Positions 34,230 through 45,701 are shown, counted from the first letter of the stretch. The stretch is 64,000 nt of DNA from Thelonectria olida (GCA_020736575.1 JAGPYM010000001.1:1488001-1552000); one strand, 5' to 3'. Notes: a model not told the origin generated them from the sequence alone. Made by a program: numbers and translations.

Positions 34230-37220
34230 ATGAATCAACCGACCGATTACACGCCCCTCGAGTCGCTGTTCCTATTCCAGTCGCTATTGACACACGGAGT
34301 CGATAACGGGGCCTTCGTGACGATCTCGGACCTACTTACCAACAATCCCCTTATCAAAGATGCCAGCACATATGATCCCGTACGACTAAGGCCGGACGCG
34401 CTGCGGCAGCTGTTCTTGCTGCTGCTGCAGGATGAATTGAAGAGCGAGGATGAGCGAGCTGATGCGCCTGATGGGACGACCGGTTCGCCTGTTTCTAAGA
34501 AGAGAAAGCTGGAAAGTCCACCACTTCCCACGCTGAAGGACGTATACGACAACATCGAAAAGATTCCGATCCTGGTCGAGCGACTCTACGCACGATACCG
34601 CGATAATGTTGTGCTGCAGATTCGAGAGGATGAGCGACGGTTTGCAAAGGTCCAAGGCGAGATTCAGCTGCTCGAGCGGACAGAGAGGGAGCGTCGTGCC
34701 AGAGCTGCGAGCCAGAATGGAACACCCATTCTTCCACCACGAGAAGTGAAGCCTGCGATCGCATCTAATGGACCCACGCCTAATTCGACCGTGATTCCTG
34801 CTGCCATTCGCAGAGCTCCGACATCACATACACCCGTGATACCACCCAAGCCTCTGACATCACACATCGCACCACCGACCGTTGTTCCTCCGAGTCACTT
34901 GCCAGCTGGAACAACACCTATACGTCCATCTCCATCACCGAAACCACCGAATGGGACTGGCTCTGTGCTGCAAGCCCCTGCTGGATTGCCACAATCTGGA
35001 CCCCGCCCTTTGCAGCCCCCGCCGCAGCCTCCTAAGCAGGCCATTTCTCCTCGGCCGGAGGTTGGAATCAAGCCCAAGGACACACCTGCGATCCCAACGG
35101 CTACTCCTGTGGGATCCGCTCTGAAGTGGGAAAAGCCCTACCAGCCTCCTCACGCTCAAACGCCTCCTCCACGACAGTTCCAGTCCCCTGGTCAAACCCA
35201 CGCTACGCCAGCAGGGCCGCAGCAGCAACAGCATCACCAACAGCAGCCGTCACAACAGCCGGCACAGCAGCAGAAACCACGTTACACTCCGTTAACACCC
35301 CAACCGCCTCAACCACCAACTCAACAGGGTGGACGCCAGGCCCATCCCCTTCCTCAACCTCATCCGCAACCACAGCAAGCTCAGCAGCAACAGCAGCATC
35401 CCCCTCGTGTTCAGCAATCACCACATCCTCACCCCCAACAGCATACTCCACAACATTTACAGCACCCTTCGCAACATACTCAACAACATGCTCCGCAACG
35501 TTCTCAACCCCTTCAACGTCCACAGCAATCTCAGCCACGTCCCCCACCTGGAAAGCCTGTGCTTGTTCCTCCTCAGACAAGTGGTCAATTGGCACCACCT
35601 CTGCAGCCAGCACCACCTCGCCCAACCGGGGATGCTCCAGGTGTGCCGGCGCTCCAGGCACGTCCTCCTTCGACAACCCCAGTGCCACCGCCAATCCGAC
35701 CTGTTCAACCTCCCTTGAGTCAGCCTCAGCAAGTTCCGCGACCAATCGCTTCGGCTGCGTCAGCGCCTTCAGCCGGAACAACTGGCCCTATTGCTCATCC
35801 CCAGCAGCGATGGCCTCAGCAGACTTATCAGCAACAAAAGGGTCAGTCTGCACCGCAGACCACATCTCCTGCCCCCCCAGCTTCACAGAAGGACAAGGCC
35901 TACGCTTCGCCTTACGTGGGCCAAGCTCCTCCTCGACCTGCGATTCCCGAACATGTCATCCGACAAGCCATCAACACACCTGCCAAGAAACTTGGTACTC
36001 CGTCTACCCCACAAACTCCGGTATCTGCAGCCCCTGCTCATCTCACACATGGATTCGGAACACGATGGGCATCTCAGTCAACTCCCTCAACCCCGAAGCC
36101 ACTCAGCACAGAGCCTCAGAGCCCTGCATATGAGCCAATGAGTCCACCGCAACAACCCGCTACTTTACCTAATTCTGCCGCTTCAACACCCAAGCCACCC
36201 AAGAAACAGACGCCCAAGCCACTGCCTAAGCTGGAACTAAATGTTGCGAAACCTATCCGTGGTCGAACAGCCCGAAGCAGCCAGAAGCGAGGTGTTAGTG
36301 CCACACCTTCTCTGCCTCGGACCCGGCGTAGTCAGTCGGTCATGTCCCATGCCGATGAGCCTATCACGGAGTCATCTGAGTCCGCTCCAAGAATTAAGCA
36401 TGAGGATGCTACTCCGAGACCCATTGAGGAGACGGGCGACACTACCGCGGATGAGAGTGTCCCTGGTAGACCTCAGATTGTGACTCCCAGCAGTGTCTCT
36501 TCACACTTGCACAAGCGCAAGAGGCAGGACACGCCCCTCGAACCACCAGTGCCAGCTACACAAGTGCTGTGGACGCGTGGCTTTACCAAGGTCTCATCAT
36601 CTGCTCTTGACCAGATCTCGAGCCACCGAGAAGCCAACATGTTCGCCACTGCGCTCCGTGAAAAGGACGCCCCCAACTACCACCAAATTGTCTTGCAGGC
36701 ACAGGATATCACGCGTATCCGTTCTGCAATCAAACATGGAAACAAGGCTGCGGTTCAGGCTGCCGGCAGTCTTCCTGGGGGCGATCCAGGCACGGCCCAC
36801 GTCATGTTGCCTTTGTCTAATGAACTTGTTCCCCCCAAGGGCATAATCAACAGCGCCCAGCTTGAGCGTGAGCTTGTCCACATGTTCTGCAACGCTATTA
36901 TGTACAACCCCGACCCCGACCGCGGACCTGGCCCAGCGTTTATGAAACGTTCCAAGGAAGAAGAAGAGGAGATTGTCGGGTACAGACTTGACGAAGATGG
37001 CGTCGTGAAGAACACACGCAGCATGTTTGTCGAAGTCGAGAAGCTCTTGGGCGATCTACGGAGCGCCGAGAAGGAGCGCAGTGCCCCTCCGCCATCTACT
37101 GCTCGTCCTGCCAGTGTCGCTACACCAGCCGAGGATACGGCCGAGGATGACGACGAGGGCGCGGGCGAGCGTGAGCCTGGTGCCGGGACTGCTAAGAGAA
37201 GACGCGTAGTTAGAGGCTAA
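34230..37220 (+). CDS. Bromodomain protein, NuA4 Bdc1/BRD8-like
   Basis: Single exon, 996 residues from the ATG giving MNQPTDYTPLESLFLFQSLL. The N-terminal 140 residues are helical (SLFLFQSLLTHGVDNGAF; then a coiled stretch ending in EIQLLERTERERRARAA). Residues about 170-760 are low-complexity Pro/Gln/Ser/Thr. The C-terminal bromodomain (about 810-960) shows ISSHREANMFATALREKDAP, YHQIVLQAQDITRIRSAIKHG and a helix C with FCNAIMYNPDPDRG, which supplies the acetyl-lysine Asn. Residues after RSKEEEEEIVGY continue the last helix. This architecture, with a C-terminal bromodomain and Gln-rich linker, resembles the NuA4 subunit Bdc1/BRD8. Likely role: chromatin reader in a histone acetyltransferase complex. 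Complex membership is inference. An upstream in-frame ATG at 34116 is less likely. Confidence 0.82.
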   Translation: MNQPTDYTPLESLFLFQSLLTHGVDNGAFVTISDLLTNNPLIKDASTYDPVRLRPDALRQLFLLLLQDELKSEDERADAPDGTTGSPVSKKRKLESPPLPTLKDVYDNIEKIPILVERLYARYRDNVVLQIREDERRFAKVQGEIQLLERTERERRARAASQNGTPILPPREVKPAIASNGPTPNSTVIPAAIRRAPTSHTPVIPPKPLTSHIAPPTVVPPSHLPAGTTPIRPSPSPKPPNGTGSVLQAPAGLPQSGPRPLQPPPQPPKQAISPRPEVGIKPKDTPAIPTATPVGSALKWEKPYQPPHAQTPPPRQFQSPGQTHATPAGPQQQQHHQQQPSQQPAQQQKPRYTPLTPQPPQPPTQQGGRQAHPLPQPHPQPQQAQQQQQHPPRVQQSPHPHPQQHTPQHLQHPSQHTQQHAPQRSQPLQRPQQSQPRPPPGKPVLVPPQTSGQLAPPLQPAPPRPTGDAPGVPALQARPPSTTPVPPPIRPVQPPLSQPQQVPRPIASAASAPSAGTTGPIAHPQQRWPQQTYQQQKGQSAPQTTSPAPPASQKDKAYASPYVGQAPPRPAIPEHVIRQAINTPAKKLGTPSTPQTPVSAAPAHLTHGFGTRWASQSTPSTPKPLSTEPQSPAYEPMSPPQQPATLPNSAASTPKPPKKQTPKPLPKLELNVAKPIRGRTARSSQKRGVSATPSLPRTRRSQSVMSHADEPITESSESAPRIKHEDATPRPIEETGDTTADESVPGRPQIVTPSSVSSHLHKRKRQDTPLEPPVPATQVLWTRGFTKVSSSALDQISSHREANMFATALREKDAPNYHQIVLQAQDITRIRSAIKHGNKAAVQAAGSLPGGDPGTAHVMLPLSNELVPPKGIINSAQLERELVHMFCNAIMYNPDPDRGPGPAFMKRSKEEEEEIVGYRLDEDGVVKNTRSMFVEVEKLLGDLRSAEKERSAPPPSTARPASVATPAEDTAEDDDEGAGEREPGAGTAKRRRVVRG

Positions 37221-37520
37221 AAGAAGCTGACGTTACTCCCCACACGCCAATGACTATGGATGTCACAATGCTGTAACATAATTACAGCCTGTACTTTTGA
37301 TTGTGTATAGCGTTAGAACTGCACTCTGTTAATTACCAACCCCCGCAAGCTTTGATTCTGAGCCAGCACAATGCGTTGCCATTAAATACATTGAACCTAT
37401 TACATCTGCTGAAACCGCACTTCATGGTTCATGCCCGGCCTGTGAACGCCATGCCTATTATACGTCCCGACACTTGCTGCACCTAGAGGTTGGGAATACC
37501 AACTAAACATTCATGTCTCC
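37221..37520. other. Short convergent intergenic region
   Basis: 300 bp between the stops of the bromodomain gene and gpi3, containing both 3' UTRs. Nothing else is seen. Confidence 0.7.
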
Positions 37521-39079
37521 TCATTCGAGCTTGGTGCCCACCTGGGATGTGCTCGAACGGTTACTATGCCCACCCTTCTTGCGACCGAGATAATCGTCCG
37601 CCGGCGGTTTACGGGGCCAATCAGGGCAAATGTCGATATCTTCCCTGGGGAACCACCACTCTAAAAACAGAAAGAAGAGATAGTCGACGACGACAACGAG
37701 GCAGAAGAGCTTGCCGGCCCATATGCCACAGCCGTAGTAGCGCTTCAGGCGGTCAATCAACGTGAAGTTGCGGGTGCGGCTGCCGTTATAGCCGCCCGGA
37801 TCAGTGCCGTAGAACTCGTCCTCCGGGATAGTGCCGCTGATGCCGTCGTAGACTCGCTCGGTGCGCAGAGCGACGTTTTGCCAAGAGTACATCTTTTTGA
37901 CTTGGTCGTGGAACTTTTCCGTGCGGATCTTTCCGGCTCTCATGGCGGTGATGGCCTTGCATGTTGCAAGAACAACATCGTCCTCCTCGGGTTTGGAAAA
38001 GGTGGTCATGTGCGACGGCAGCACTTCTGGGATGCCGCCGACTTGGGTGCATACGACGTAGAGGCCACAGCTGGCGGCTTCGACAATGACAGTGCCGAAT
38101 GCTTCGGTGAGCGAGGGGTGGAGGTAAATGTGGCCGCGAATCATGACATCACGGACTTCTTCGTGCCGAACGGGGCCGAGCATCTCGACGCGGTCCTGCA
38201 AAACATTGGTCTCGATCATCTGCTCAAGGTCAATGGCCTTGGGTCCAGACCCGGCAACAATGAAGCGCGTGTTTGGGTGCTTCTCGAGCACGCGCGGGAT
38301 GGCGGCAATGAGAAGATCGGTGCCCTTGTTGTAGAAGAGGCGAGAAATGACGACGATGGTGATCATGTCGCGCGGGCCTAGACGCTGAGGAGGAGGGTAA
38401 GGAGAAGCAGCGTCTGGGCCGAAGCTGGGTCCCGAAGGAGAGGTGGCGGGATAATCGCGAGGACGGAAGTTATCCGCCACGACGGCATTGGGAATGACGG
38501 ACACCATCAAGGGGTCAAGAGATGCCCGAAGGACTGTGTTTTCTTTGCTAGAGGCCATGGTCAGAAGAGGCTCTTCGAGGTTGAACAATGGGCGTACCAT
38601 GTGTGGCTCACGCATATGCAGTGGTCCACGTCGCTGAGAATGAACTTGAGGAGCTTGTTGGTCAGGATACTGGCCGCATCGGCAAAACCAAAGAGGGAAT
38701 GATCGGTAAAGACGGTGCGCAACCCCATCGTTCGGCCGTGCAAGATGGCTTCATGGCAGAGGCTGCTGAGGCTTCCATGGCCGTGAACAATCTCAATGCG
38801 CTCTCGGATGAAGATGTTCCGCAGAATTGGAAAGCAAGACAACACAGTGGGGAAGGTGGCAGAGCGGTAGATGACGAAGAAGGGGACGTGGTAGACCTTG
38901 AGGCCGTTGGTGAGGTAGCGGACGCCTTTGCGGTCGTCGTAGGCGTGGGTGATGATGATGACCTTGTGACCACGATCTATGAGTTTGGTGGATAGCTGAT
39001 AGATGTGTGACTCAATTCCTCCGGGCTGCGGAAAGAAGAAGTCGCTGACCATGGCAATATTGTAGGTGCGGCGCGCCAT
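37521..39079 (-). CDS. gpi3: GPI3/PIG-A catalytic subunit of GPI-GlcNAc transferase
   Basis: Transfers GlcNAc from UDP-GlcNAc to phosphatidylinositol, the first step of GPI-anchor synthesis on the cytosolic face of the ER. Two exons, 39079-38598 and 38547-37521, giving 502 residues; the 50-nt GT-AG intron rejoins CVSHTC to [12 protein letters not shown], as in yeast Spt14/Gpi3. GT-B fold of family GT4: N-terminal domain with [18 protein letters not shown] and [13 protein letters not shown]-terminal domain with [22 protein letters not shown] and the EX7E motif in [17 protein letters not shown] hydrophobic segment near the C-terminus (around [20 protein letters not shown]) is the expected membrane anchor. 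It is divergent from dbp6, sharing a 459-bp promoter region. Confidence 0.96.
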
Positions 39080-39538
39080 GGCGGCGGTATTGATGAAGTT
39101 GTCGTCGTTGGTGTTGATGAGAAAGCTTCCGTCATGGCTAAGGGGGTCGATTTCTCTTGCTCGCCGATGTCATCACCCAGCACTTGCTGGAAGTGAGGCA
39201 ACGGGAAAGGCTCGAAGGCGCTTTCCTAGTGTCGGGTCGATATTGGCGTGAATTGTAAGTTGTCTCATGCCTCGTCTCTCATGGGCGGTCTCATCATTGA
39301 TTGATGGACATGGATTCCACGTGTAAGTACCTCGCACACGGAGGAAGTGGAGCCCGCGCCAAGTTTGCGGTTGGCGGGCGATTAAATTTTGGCGGTCGCG
39401 CGCGGCAGAATCGCGATAAGACTGCCATCCGCCCAAATTTTTTGGCGGCATGTTGGCTGAAGCTGCGCAGAGCCCCTCCACCACGACACAAATCCAATTG
39501 TTTTCCTGCCCTTTCGAACGGCAATTGGCCTCGACACA
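39080..39538. promoter_or_regulatory. Bidirectional promoter of gpi3 and dbp6
   Basis: 459 bp between divergent start codons. It contains AAATTTT-type stretches (AAATTTTGGCGG near 39383 and AAATTTTTTGGCGG near 39436) in opposite flanks of GCGCGCG. No TATA box fits either gene. Confidence 0.5.
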
Positions 39539-42172
39539 ATGGGTTCAAAGCGAGAAAAGAGCCGCAAGGCCTCGGCATCCGCGGACTCTCCGTTAGCGGC
39601 CAACGACGCCGATTCACATATCAAAAAGACGAAGCAGAAGAACGAGACTCAGCACATAGACGAGGAACCAACTCCCTCCAAGTCAAAACGAAAGCGCGAC
39701 ACGGATATGGGAGCAAGTGAAGATACCGAGCCGAACAAGAAGTCAAAAACCTCGAAATTTTCTGGAGATCAAGAGGGAGCGACCATCGCGCAAGATGAGG
39801 GAGAGAATGCGCCCGAAGAACAGAAGAAGAAAAAGAAGACCAGAAGAGGGAAAAAGAGGACTGGTGATGTGACTTCTGAAGAAGCCACTGATTCAGTGCC
39901 AGAGACGGCGCCAGCTTCAGTCGACCAGGATCGCAACGATACCGAAGAGGAGAGCAAAAAGTCCCATAAGAAAGAGAAGAGGGAAAAGAAAAAGAAGGGA
40001 AAATCCAAGGAATCACCTGTAGTTGTACCTCGAGGAGACGCCGAGGTTGAAGATGTCTTTATGGTTGATGCTGATATTTTTGGGCAAGACTCAACAGAGC
40101 CAGCAGAGGCCGCCCCAGAAACAGAAGAAAGGAGAGAAAAGAGGAGGGAGAAAAGGAAGAAACAACGGGAACCCGAGCCTGCCGAAGACAGCGAGGACGA
40201 CGAGATAGCAAAACGACACAAGTCAGTTCTTGAGCGAAAGACCAAGTCGCTAAAGCTGGCGAGCAAGATGGCTCAGGACGATTCCGGGGGTTCTGACCTG
40301 GGGGAATTGCATGGCCTTGAGCCTCTTCCCCAGCCCGAACCTATATCCATCACCACGTCTCGGCCATCTTACGAGACATTGCCGCATTGGCTTGCAGAGC
40401 CCATCCGAGTTTCACAAGATACTCGCGCCCCATTCACGGAACTTGGCGTGCTGCCCAAGGCTGCGCGTGTCTTGGAGGAGAAGAGCTTTAAAGAGGCTTT
40501 TGCGGTCCAGACTGCCGTTATTCCGCTATTGCTGCCCACTAGCAAGCAACAAGCTGGAGACGTTCTTGTGTCTGCCGCGACGGGATCTGGAAAGACCCTG
40601 GCCTATGCCCTTCCCATTGCACGAGATATCAGTCAGGGCGCGGTGACGAGATTGCGAGCCCTTGTCGTTCTTCCCACGCGTGAACTTGTCAAGCAAGCAC
40701 AGGAGGCATTCGAACTTTGTGCCAAGGCCTATGAAGGCGGCGAGCGCAAGCGGGTTCGGACAGGCATTTCGATCGGAAGCCAGTCCCTTAAAGCCGAACA
40801 AGAAAACTTGATGGAGCAGGAGTTGCGGTACGATCCCGAAGCGTACAAAAAACTGCAAGAGGAAAATCAGCTGCGCAAACGACAGAGCGCCGGCTTGTCT
40901 GCGACTGAGGACCTAGTAGATCCGGATTCAGATGAAGCAGATCCTAGACTCAGCAACATGGAAGGCTTTGTGGTCGACTTCTCGTCTAAGGTTGATGTTC
41001 TCATCTGCACTCCGGGTCGCCTCGTGGAACACATGGAGCAGACGCCTGGCTTCAGCCTCGACTACGTGCGGTGGCTGGTAGTGGATGAAGCCGACAAGCT
41101 TCTTGCTCAGAGCTTCCAGGGCTGGCTGGACCTGACGATGCACAGCTTCCGGGTGAACAAGTTCAGCGCACGCGACTTTCCAGACATTGATCTCTCGGGT
41201 GTGCGCAAAGTCATTCTCAGTGCGACGCTGACGCGAGACCTGAGCCTCCTGAATCAACTCGCTTTGAGGCGGCCGCGTCTGGTTGTTCTGGAGAACCAGG
41301 GCGAGACACAGATTGCTGAGCATTCTCTCCCTGTGCTGCTGAAGGAGCATGCCATTCGAGTCCACGACACCAACCTCAAGCCCCTTTACCTCCTGGAACT
41401 GCTTCAAGGCCAGCACATGCTGGCCGCGAGCTCGAGCAGTGACACAATTCCCGCCAGGCCCGACGCATCCTCAGCTTCAAGCTCCAGTTCTGACTCGGAC
41501 TCGAGCTCAGAGTCTGATGACAGCTCAGAAACTCTGGACTCGGCCTCGGACTCGGATTCAGATTCCAGCTCTGACTCGGATTCCAGCTCAGATTCAAACT
41601 CTGACTCGGATTCGGATTCCAGTTCCGACTCTGATAATTCGAGTTCAGCGGCACCGGCTCGGTCCAGAAAGTCCACGATTCCCGTCTCGCTCATATTCAC
41701 AAAGTCCAACGAATCTGCACTCCGTCTTTCCCGCCTTCTGGCTCTTCTGGATCCCTCATTGGCCTCGCACTTGGCCACGCTCACGTCGACAACGCCGACA
41801 CATGTTCGGCGCAAAACCCTCCGAGCATTTACGACTTCATCATCGCAAGTGCGCCTCCTCATCGCCTCGGATCTCGTTGCCCGAGGTATCGACTTGCCCA
41901 ACCTCGACCACGTCATCAACTACGACCTACCACCGAGCGTTGCGGCGTACGTCCACCGCGTCGGTCGCACAGCGCGAGCCGGCAGGTCTGGATGCGCTTG
42001 GACCCTGGTTGGTGACGACGAGAGTGGTTGGTTCTGGGGCAAGATTGCCAAGGGAGCTGGCGTCAGGAGAGCACAAAAGGTGGAGAGAACGAGGATTGAG
42101 GAGATGGGCGAAGAGCGGGTGCAGCAGTATGAGACTGCTCTGGAGAAGCTGGGCAAGGAAGCTGGACGGTGA
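39539..42172 (+). CDS. dbp6: DEAD-box RNA helicase Dbp6 (DDX51 type)
   Basis: Nucleolar ATP-dependent helicase for early 60S ribosomal subunit assembly. Single exon, 877 residues. A long basic/acidic Lys/Glu-rich N-terminus (1-240) holds nuclear and nucleolar localisation patches. Helicase motifs in order: I AATGSGKT (about 346-353), Ia PTRELVK, Ib [17 protein letters not shown] (DEAD near 516), [42 protein letters not shown], then [10 protein letters not shown] as in Dbp6/DDX51. Between the two RecA lobes (about 640-705) lies an unusual run of Ser/Asp repeats, listed as a repeat. The start ATG directly follows the promoter shared with gpi3. Confidence 0.93.
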   Translation: MGSKREKSRKASASADSPLAANDADSHIKKTKQKNETQHIDEEPTPSKSKRKRDTDMGASEDTEPNKKSKTSKFSGDQEGATIAQDEGENAPEEQKKKKKTRRGKKRTGDVTSEEATDSVPETAPASVDQDRNDTEEESKKSHKKEKREKKKKGKSKESPVVVPRGDAEVEDVFMVDADIFGQDSTEPAEAAPETEERREKRREKRKKQREPEPAEDSEDDEIAKRHKSVLERKTKSLKLASKMAQDDSGGSDLGELHGLEPLPQPEPISITTSRPSYETLPHWLAEPIRVSQDTRAPFTELGVLPKAARVLEEKSFKEAFAVQTAVIPLLLPTSKQQAGDVLVSAATGSGKTLAYALPIARDISQGAVTRLRALVVLPTRELVKQAQEAFELCAKAYEGGERKRVRTGISIGSQSLKAEQENLMEQELRYDPEAYKKLQEENQLRKRQSAGLSATEDLVDPDSDEADPRLSNMEGFVVDFSSKVDVLICTPGRLVEHMEQTPGFSLDYVRWLVVDEADKLLAQSFQGWLDLTMHSFRVNKFSARDFPDIDLSGVRKVILSATLTRDLSLLNQLALRRPRLVVLENQGETQIAEHSLPVLLKEHAIRVHDTNLKPLYLLELLQGQHMLAASSSSDTIPARPDASSASSSSSDSDSSSESDDSSETLDSASDSDSDSSSDSDSSSDSNSDSDSDSSSDSDNSSSAAPARSRKSTIPVSLIFTKSNESALRLSRLLALLDPSLASHLATLTSTTPTHVRRKTLRAFTTSSSQVRLLIASDLVARGIDLPNLDHVINYDLPPSVAAYVHRVGRTARAGRSGCAWTLVGDDESGWFWGKIAKGAGVRRAQKVERTRIEEMGEERVQQYETALEKLGKEAGR
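41455..41655 (+). repeat. Ser/Asp-repeat tract in dbp6
   Basis: Imperfect GACTCGGATTCCAGC-type repeats encoding alternating Ser, Asp and Ser-Ser-Ser-Asp blocks over about 65 residues, located between the two helicase lobes. It is likely disordered and a good casein-kinase-2 phosphorylation target. Confidence 0.85.
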
Positions 42173-43068
42173 TGGAGAGGGTGGACTGGTGAGCAGCATG
42201 CTTGTGTATTCGTATATACCCGTGGGTAGATTCTGCCTTGATCTCGATGGTCACACATATATAGATTTCCAGATGGCTTTGGCGAGCAACAATTCCCATT
42301 GACTTTGAAACTCAGGCCGCTCGACTGGCCAGCTTCCCTTGACGACAATGACTGATTGGACACGGCGCGGGCGCCCCGCATCACTTGCAGCAATCCATCT
42401 GCAAGTGAAGCCCCTCGATTGTCCCCATTGGCATCCTTCAGCGTGGGGGGAACTCGGTCAGGCTCACTCGGCGTCTTGGTTCGCGAACCATTCTCTCCGC
42501 CTCGCTATGCTCGTTCCCACCCTTGAGGCCGACTGATCAGTCTATTTCGCTGGCCTCGACGGGATAGATCGGATCACAGATGCACAGAGAATGCCTTGTG
42601 CACAAAGTCCAGGCAAGTCATACAGCAGCCCACCACACCCACTTGGCGGAGGCCAGCCATCTTACGGTACAGGCGCATGTACACTTCATTGGCCTTTGGT
42701 CTCGCAATGGAGCAGATCTTCGGAGAGTGACATCTCCCGAGTTCTGCGCATTTGCGCAATGGCAGTTTGCGTTGCTGCGCCCGAGTTGGCTTGCACCACA
42801 GAGGTAGTACTTATTCTGCCCTCGCTTCCGCATGTCTTTGTCAGGGATCCCCTCCCCTCTCGAGGCTTATAAACCTCGACCGTTTCCTGCATCTTTACGA
42901 ACCATTTACACTTTGCCTTCATCACTGGTCGTGAACTCCTGTCAGACAGAGCTCCCCTTCATCCAACACACGAGTTTCGCACAACACACACCATTCCGAT
43001 GCCGAAGAACTGAAAATGCGCCTTGTTGCGGCTGCTGCTAGCTCTCCCAGGTGTCCTTGGTAGCGAGA
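42173..43068. other. Intergenic region with C2H2-gene promoter
   Basis: 0.9 kb after dbp6. TATAAA at 42868-42873 followed by a CT-rich leader fits the promoter of the C2H2 gene. Two small upstream ORFs follow, listed separately. Confidence 0.6.
42999..43063 (+). promoter_or_regulatory. Two consecutive uORFs
   Basis: ATG at 42999 encodes four residues before TGA (43011-43013); ATG at 43016 encodes 15 residues before TAG (43061-43063). The proposed start of the C2H2 protein (43069) follows five nucleotides later. If the mRNA starts after the TATA box at 42868, both uORFs lie in the leader. Confidence 0.4.
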
Positions 43069-45003
43069 ATGCCCTCGGTTCGAGACAAAGCGAGTCAATT
43101 TTCCCTCCAACGACAACGAAACTTGTTATATACAGCACTAGCAAAGAGCACACGGAACCCGACATCCCTCGTCAAGTACTTAGCCAAGGCGCCTCGCCGT
43201 TTCGATATCCTTCTCAAGAACCGTCGTCTGGGCTGCCCGGATTCGGATATGCCTCGGGTCGGGGAAGAGCAGGTCTTCGTCACAAGAGAGATAGCCTCGC
43301 CTCGATCACCCAACCGTACACTGGTACCCAAGAATAACCTTGAAGTGGGTGCCGTCTCCTGATTGATCTGCGATATACGTGCCAACATGCCTTAGAGAAC
43401 ATCTACTAGCGACTCAGCTCAACCGCAGCCTACAGGGGACGCGGAGGAGCGCGGCCAGGACCGCAAAGGCTCTTCAGCCTCAACGTGAGACGCCCTTGCT
43501 AGACTTTTGGTCTCATCTGACGTATCGAGGGTGGAAGAGTAACTGACATTGTCGACATACACCAGACGTGGCCAGACAACTCATCACTCGCGGGTCACAG
43601 ACATCTCCAGCACCCCCCTCAACGTGTCTCAACCTTCAAACCAGAAAAGGCAAGCCGCCGAGACAACCAAATCCGACGTGAAGCTCTCGGCAACGTCGGC
43701 GGCCTACCTAGACTACCACATCAACCAGAACCTGCGTCATCGCAAGAGGCGTATCGTGGAATCGTTGATGGATACTATTGTGGAATGTATTGAGAAGAAG
43801 CTGGATACACTTGAAGAGGACCGCGAGGGGACAGGGACCGGCACCGGCTTCTCTCACTCGCGGTCCTCTTCAGGTGGATTCGGATCAGGCAACAGCATGA
43901 GGCCCCAGGCCGCTGGGCAGAAGAGGCAGCATCGTCGTGACGACGGCGACGAGGACAACAGCAACGACGACGGCGACGACGACGGCTCTAGGAAGAACCA
44001 CTACAAGAAGAAGACCAAGAAGATCTGCGACGACACGCGGCCCAAGTTCGCCTGCCCCTTCTACAAGTTTGATCCGCAGAAGTTCAAGGGCCACCGGACA
44101 TGCTTGGGCCCCGGCTGGACCGAGGTGCACAGAGTAAAGTCAGTCCCAGATGCTTATGCCTCCCGCTCCGAGGAAGAGTGAAGAGTGTTTGTTTGTTGCC
44201 TCTAACACAGCGGCCTAGGGAGCATCTCAAACGCAGCCACATGCTGTCTCCTCACCAGTGCCATCGGTGCCTGCGGCACTTTGTCGAGGAGGACCAGCTC
44301 AAGGCCCACTCGCGAAAAGACAAGCCCTGTCCAATCAGGGGCCCCAAGACGGCGCGCAAAGACCTCACGGCTGGCTTCGACGCGAAGAAGTGGGATCAAC
44401 TGCAGAAGCGTCTCAAGAAGACGTCGGAGGAGAAGTGGAAGGAGTGGTACTGTATCTTGTTCGAGGTAGACGCTTCTTCATCAGACATCCCTTCACCTTG
44501 TAAGTTGAACGCCGACAGCAGAATACATCTTCTGGAGCTAATCGTCTCCGTCAGATCATGACGTTCCCGTTCCAAGCGGTGGACAGCCCTCTTCAGACAC
44601 CCCCGACATGCGAGACTTTTACCGGGAGCGAGTCTTTCCCATGATTCGCTACCACGTCGACCAGGAAGTCGAAAAGGCGCTTTTGGCCGTCGAAGACGAC
44701 ATCAAGGCCAGCGTCGCGGACCTCATCAGAGACTTGCCGCGGCGCATCATGTCGTCGATACCGCCTCCGACGCAAATCTCAGACGAGGCAGAGCAAAGCA
44801 TCAACCCTCTTGGGCTCCTGGAGAGCTTCGACTTTGATTTCAGTCCCGAGGAAGGCTTCAACTTTGACAACATCAGCAGCGAGTATGAGCCGCTCGCCGA
44901 GTCAGATACGTCTTTGTCGTCCAGCTGGTCGGGTCCAGCCGTAGCCAGCTCGGCGACTTCACTGCAGGACGAGATACCTACTGGCTTCTGTCTTGGTGTT
45001 TGA
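43069..45003 (+). CDS. C2H2-type zinc finger protein, five exons
   Basis: Proposed exons: 43069-43344, 43396-43484, 43566-44138, 44219-44499, 44555-45003, giving 555 residues in one continuous frame. Exons 3-5 are firm. The 3/4 junction restores EVHRVKEHLKRSHML, the conserved link of a family with a CPFYKFDPQKF-HRTC-GPGW core and a C2H2 finger (CHRCLRHFVEEDQLKAH). Exons 1-2 are less certain: exon 2 has no ATG, and exon 1 is the only upstream ATG frame that joins in phase, with a weaker GTGGGT donor. Between about residues 155 and 290 the protein is acidic and low complexity with KKKTKK stretches. The C-terminal 130 residues are acidic with SFDFDFSPEEGFNFDN, possibly an activation region. Likely a nuclear regulator; function unknown. 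Confidence 0.7.
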
Positions 45004-45500
45004 GAAGCCCTGGCCTTACTCCAACCCTCACCCTTGACACTGATGAAAGGGACATACCTGTGAAAGCTCCCGGACACGAACTTGTGGCAACGAAACAAGC
45101 AAGGAACTCTTTACGACAAACGTACGCTCCCGTCCTTTGGCATCGATGCTCTTTCCTTTTGTCCCATGTCCTCGCGTATTCTCTTTACTTGGATTGGATC
45201 TGACTTGACACTTCATCTCCCGACAATGCCGGGCCGACTCTCGTTGAATAACTGCAATGTCACGCCTTTTTCTTTGTACCAACGACCAGTGTGCGATGTG
45301 AGAGAGAAACGGGCGTTTCGGCGCCATCAATGATACGTATTGGCCAAAATGGCTGCACCAAATGTATTGCGATAGTGTGTATGTGGTTGACTGTATATGA
45401 ATAAACGAAACCATTACCGCCAAACCCCTGTTCCCGTTCCCGCGATCCTCATTCAACTCTCTGGGCGAAAAGGTGACTGTTGCCCTGTGAACCCATGTTG
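45004..45500. other. Convergent intergenic region
   Basis: 0.5 kb between the stops of the C2H2 gene and the 66-residue gene. It contains both 3' UTRs; AATAAA occurs at 45400-45405 on the plus strand. Confidence 0.55.
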
Positions 45501-45701
45501 CTAGTTGTTCTTCTCGTTGTTGGAGCCGCTAGAGTCGCTGTTGTTGCTGCCCTGTGTTTGGACTGGGGCCGATGGCTGACTAGAGCCTCCGGCAACTTGG
45601 TTGCATGATGGACAGGTAGAGCCAGACGAGACCTGGTTCCCATGGCAGGAGACGGTTGGCTGCGTCTGCAGAGTGCTGAGGTAGTCTGCGGGGTTGGACA
45701 T
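45501..45701 (-). CDS. Small protein, 66 residues, CxxC motif
   Basis: ATG at 45701 in a CAAAATG context, preceded by a CA-rich leader and a TATATA box (minus strand, 45815-45820). The product starts MSNPADYLSTLQTQ, has a CPSC motif with a third Cys upstream (VSCHG), and ends in a Gly/Ser/Asn-rich hydrophilic tail. No signal peptide or membrane segment. The frame extends upstream to an earlier in-frame ATG near 45803, but that lies only about 12 nt after the TATA box and probably outside the mRNA. I do not recognise a family. The promoter and leader, not homology, support the gene. Confidence 0.5.
   Translation of the reverse strand: MSNPADYLSTLQTQPTVSCHGNQVSSGSTCPSCNQVAGGSSQPSAPVQTQGSNNSDSSGSNNEKNN

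Noticed and set aside
35126..36133. Ser/Thr/Ala-rich 335-codon frame in the bromodomain gene
   Set aside because: Off-frame reading of the Pro/Gln repeat region. The true frame has the N-terminal helices and C-terminal bromodomain on both sides.
41455..41655. CRISPR-like array from spaced repeats
   Set aside because: Repeats are codon-phase Ser/Asp units inside dbp6, with no unique spacers; eukaryotic DNA.
41349..42302. 317-codon frame overlapping the dbp6 C-terminus
   Set aside because: Shadow of the dbp6 frame, which carries helicase motifs IV-VI through the same DNA.
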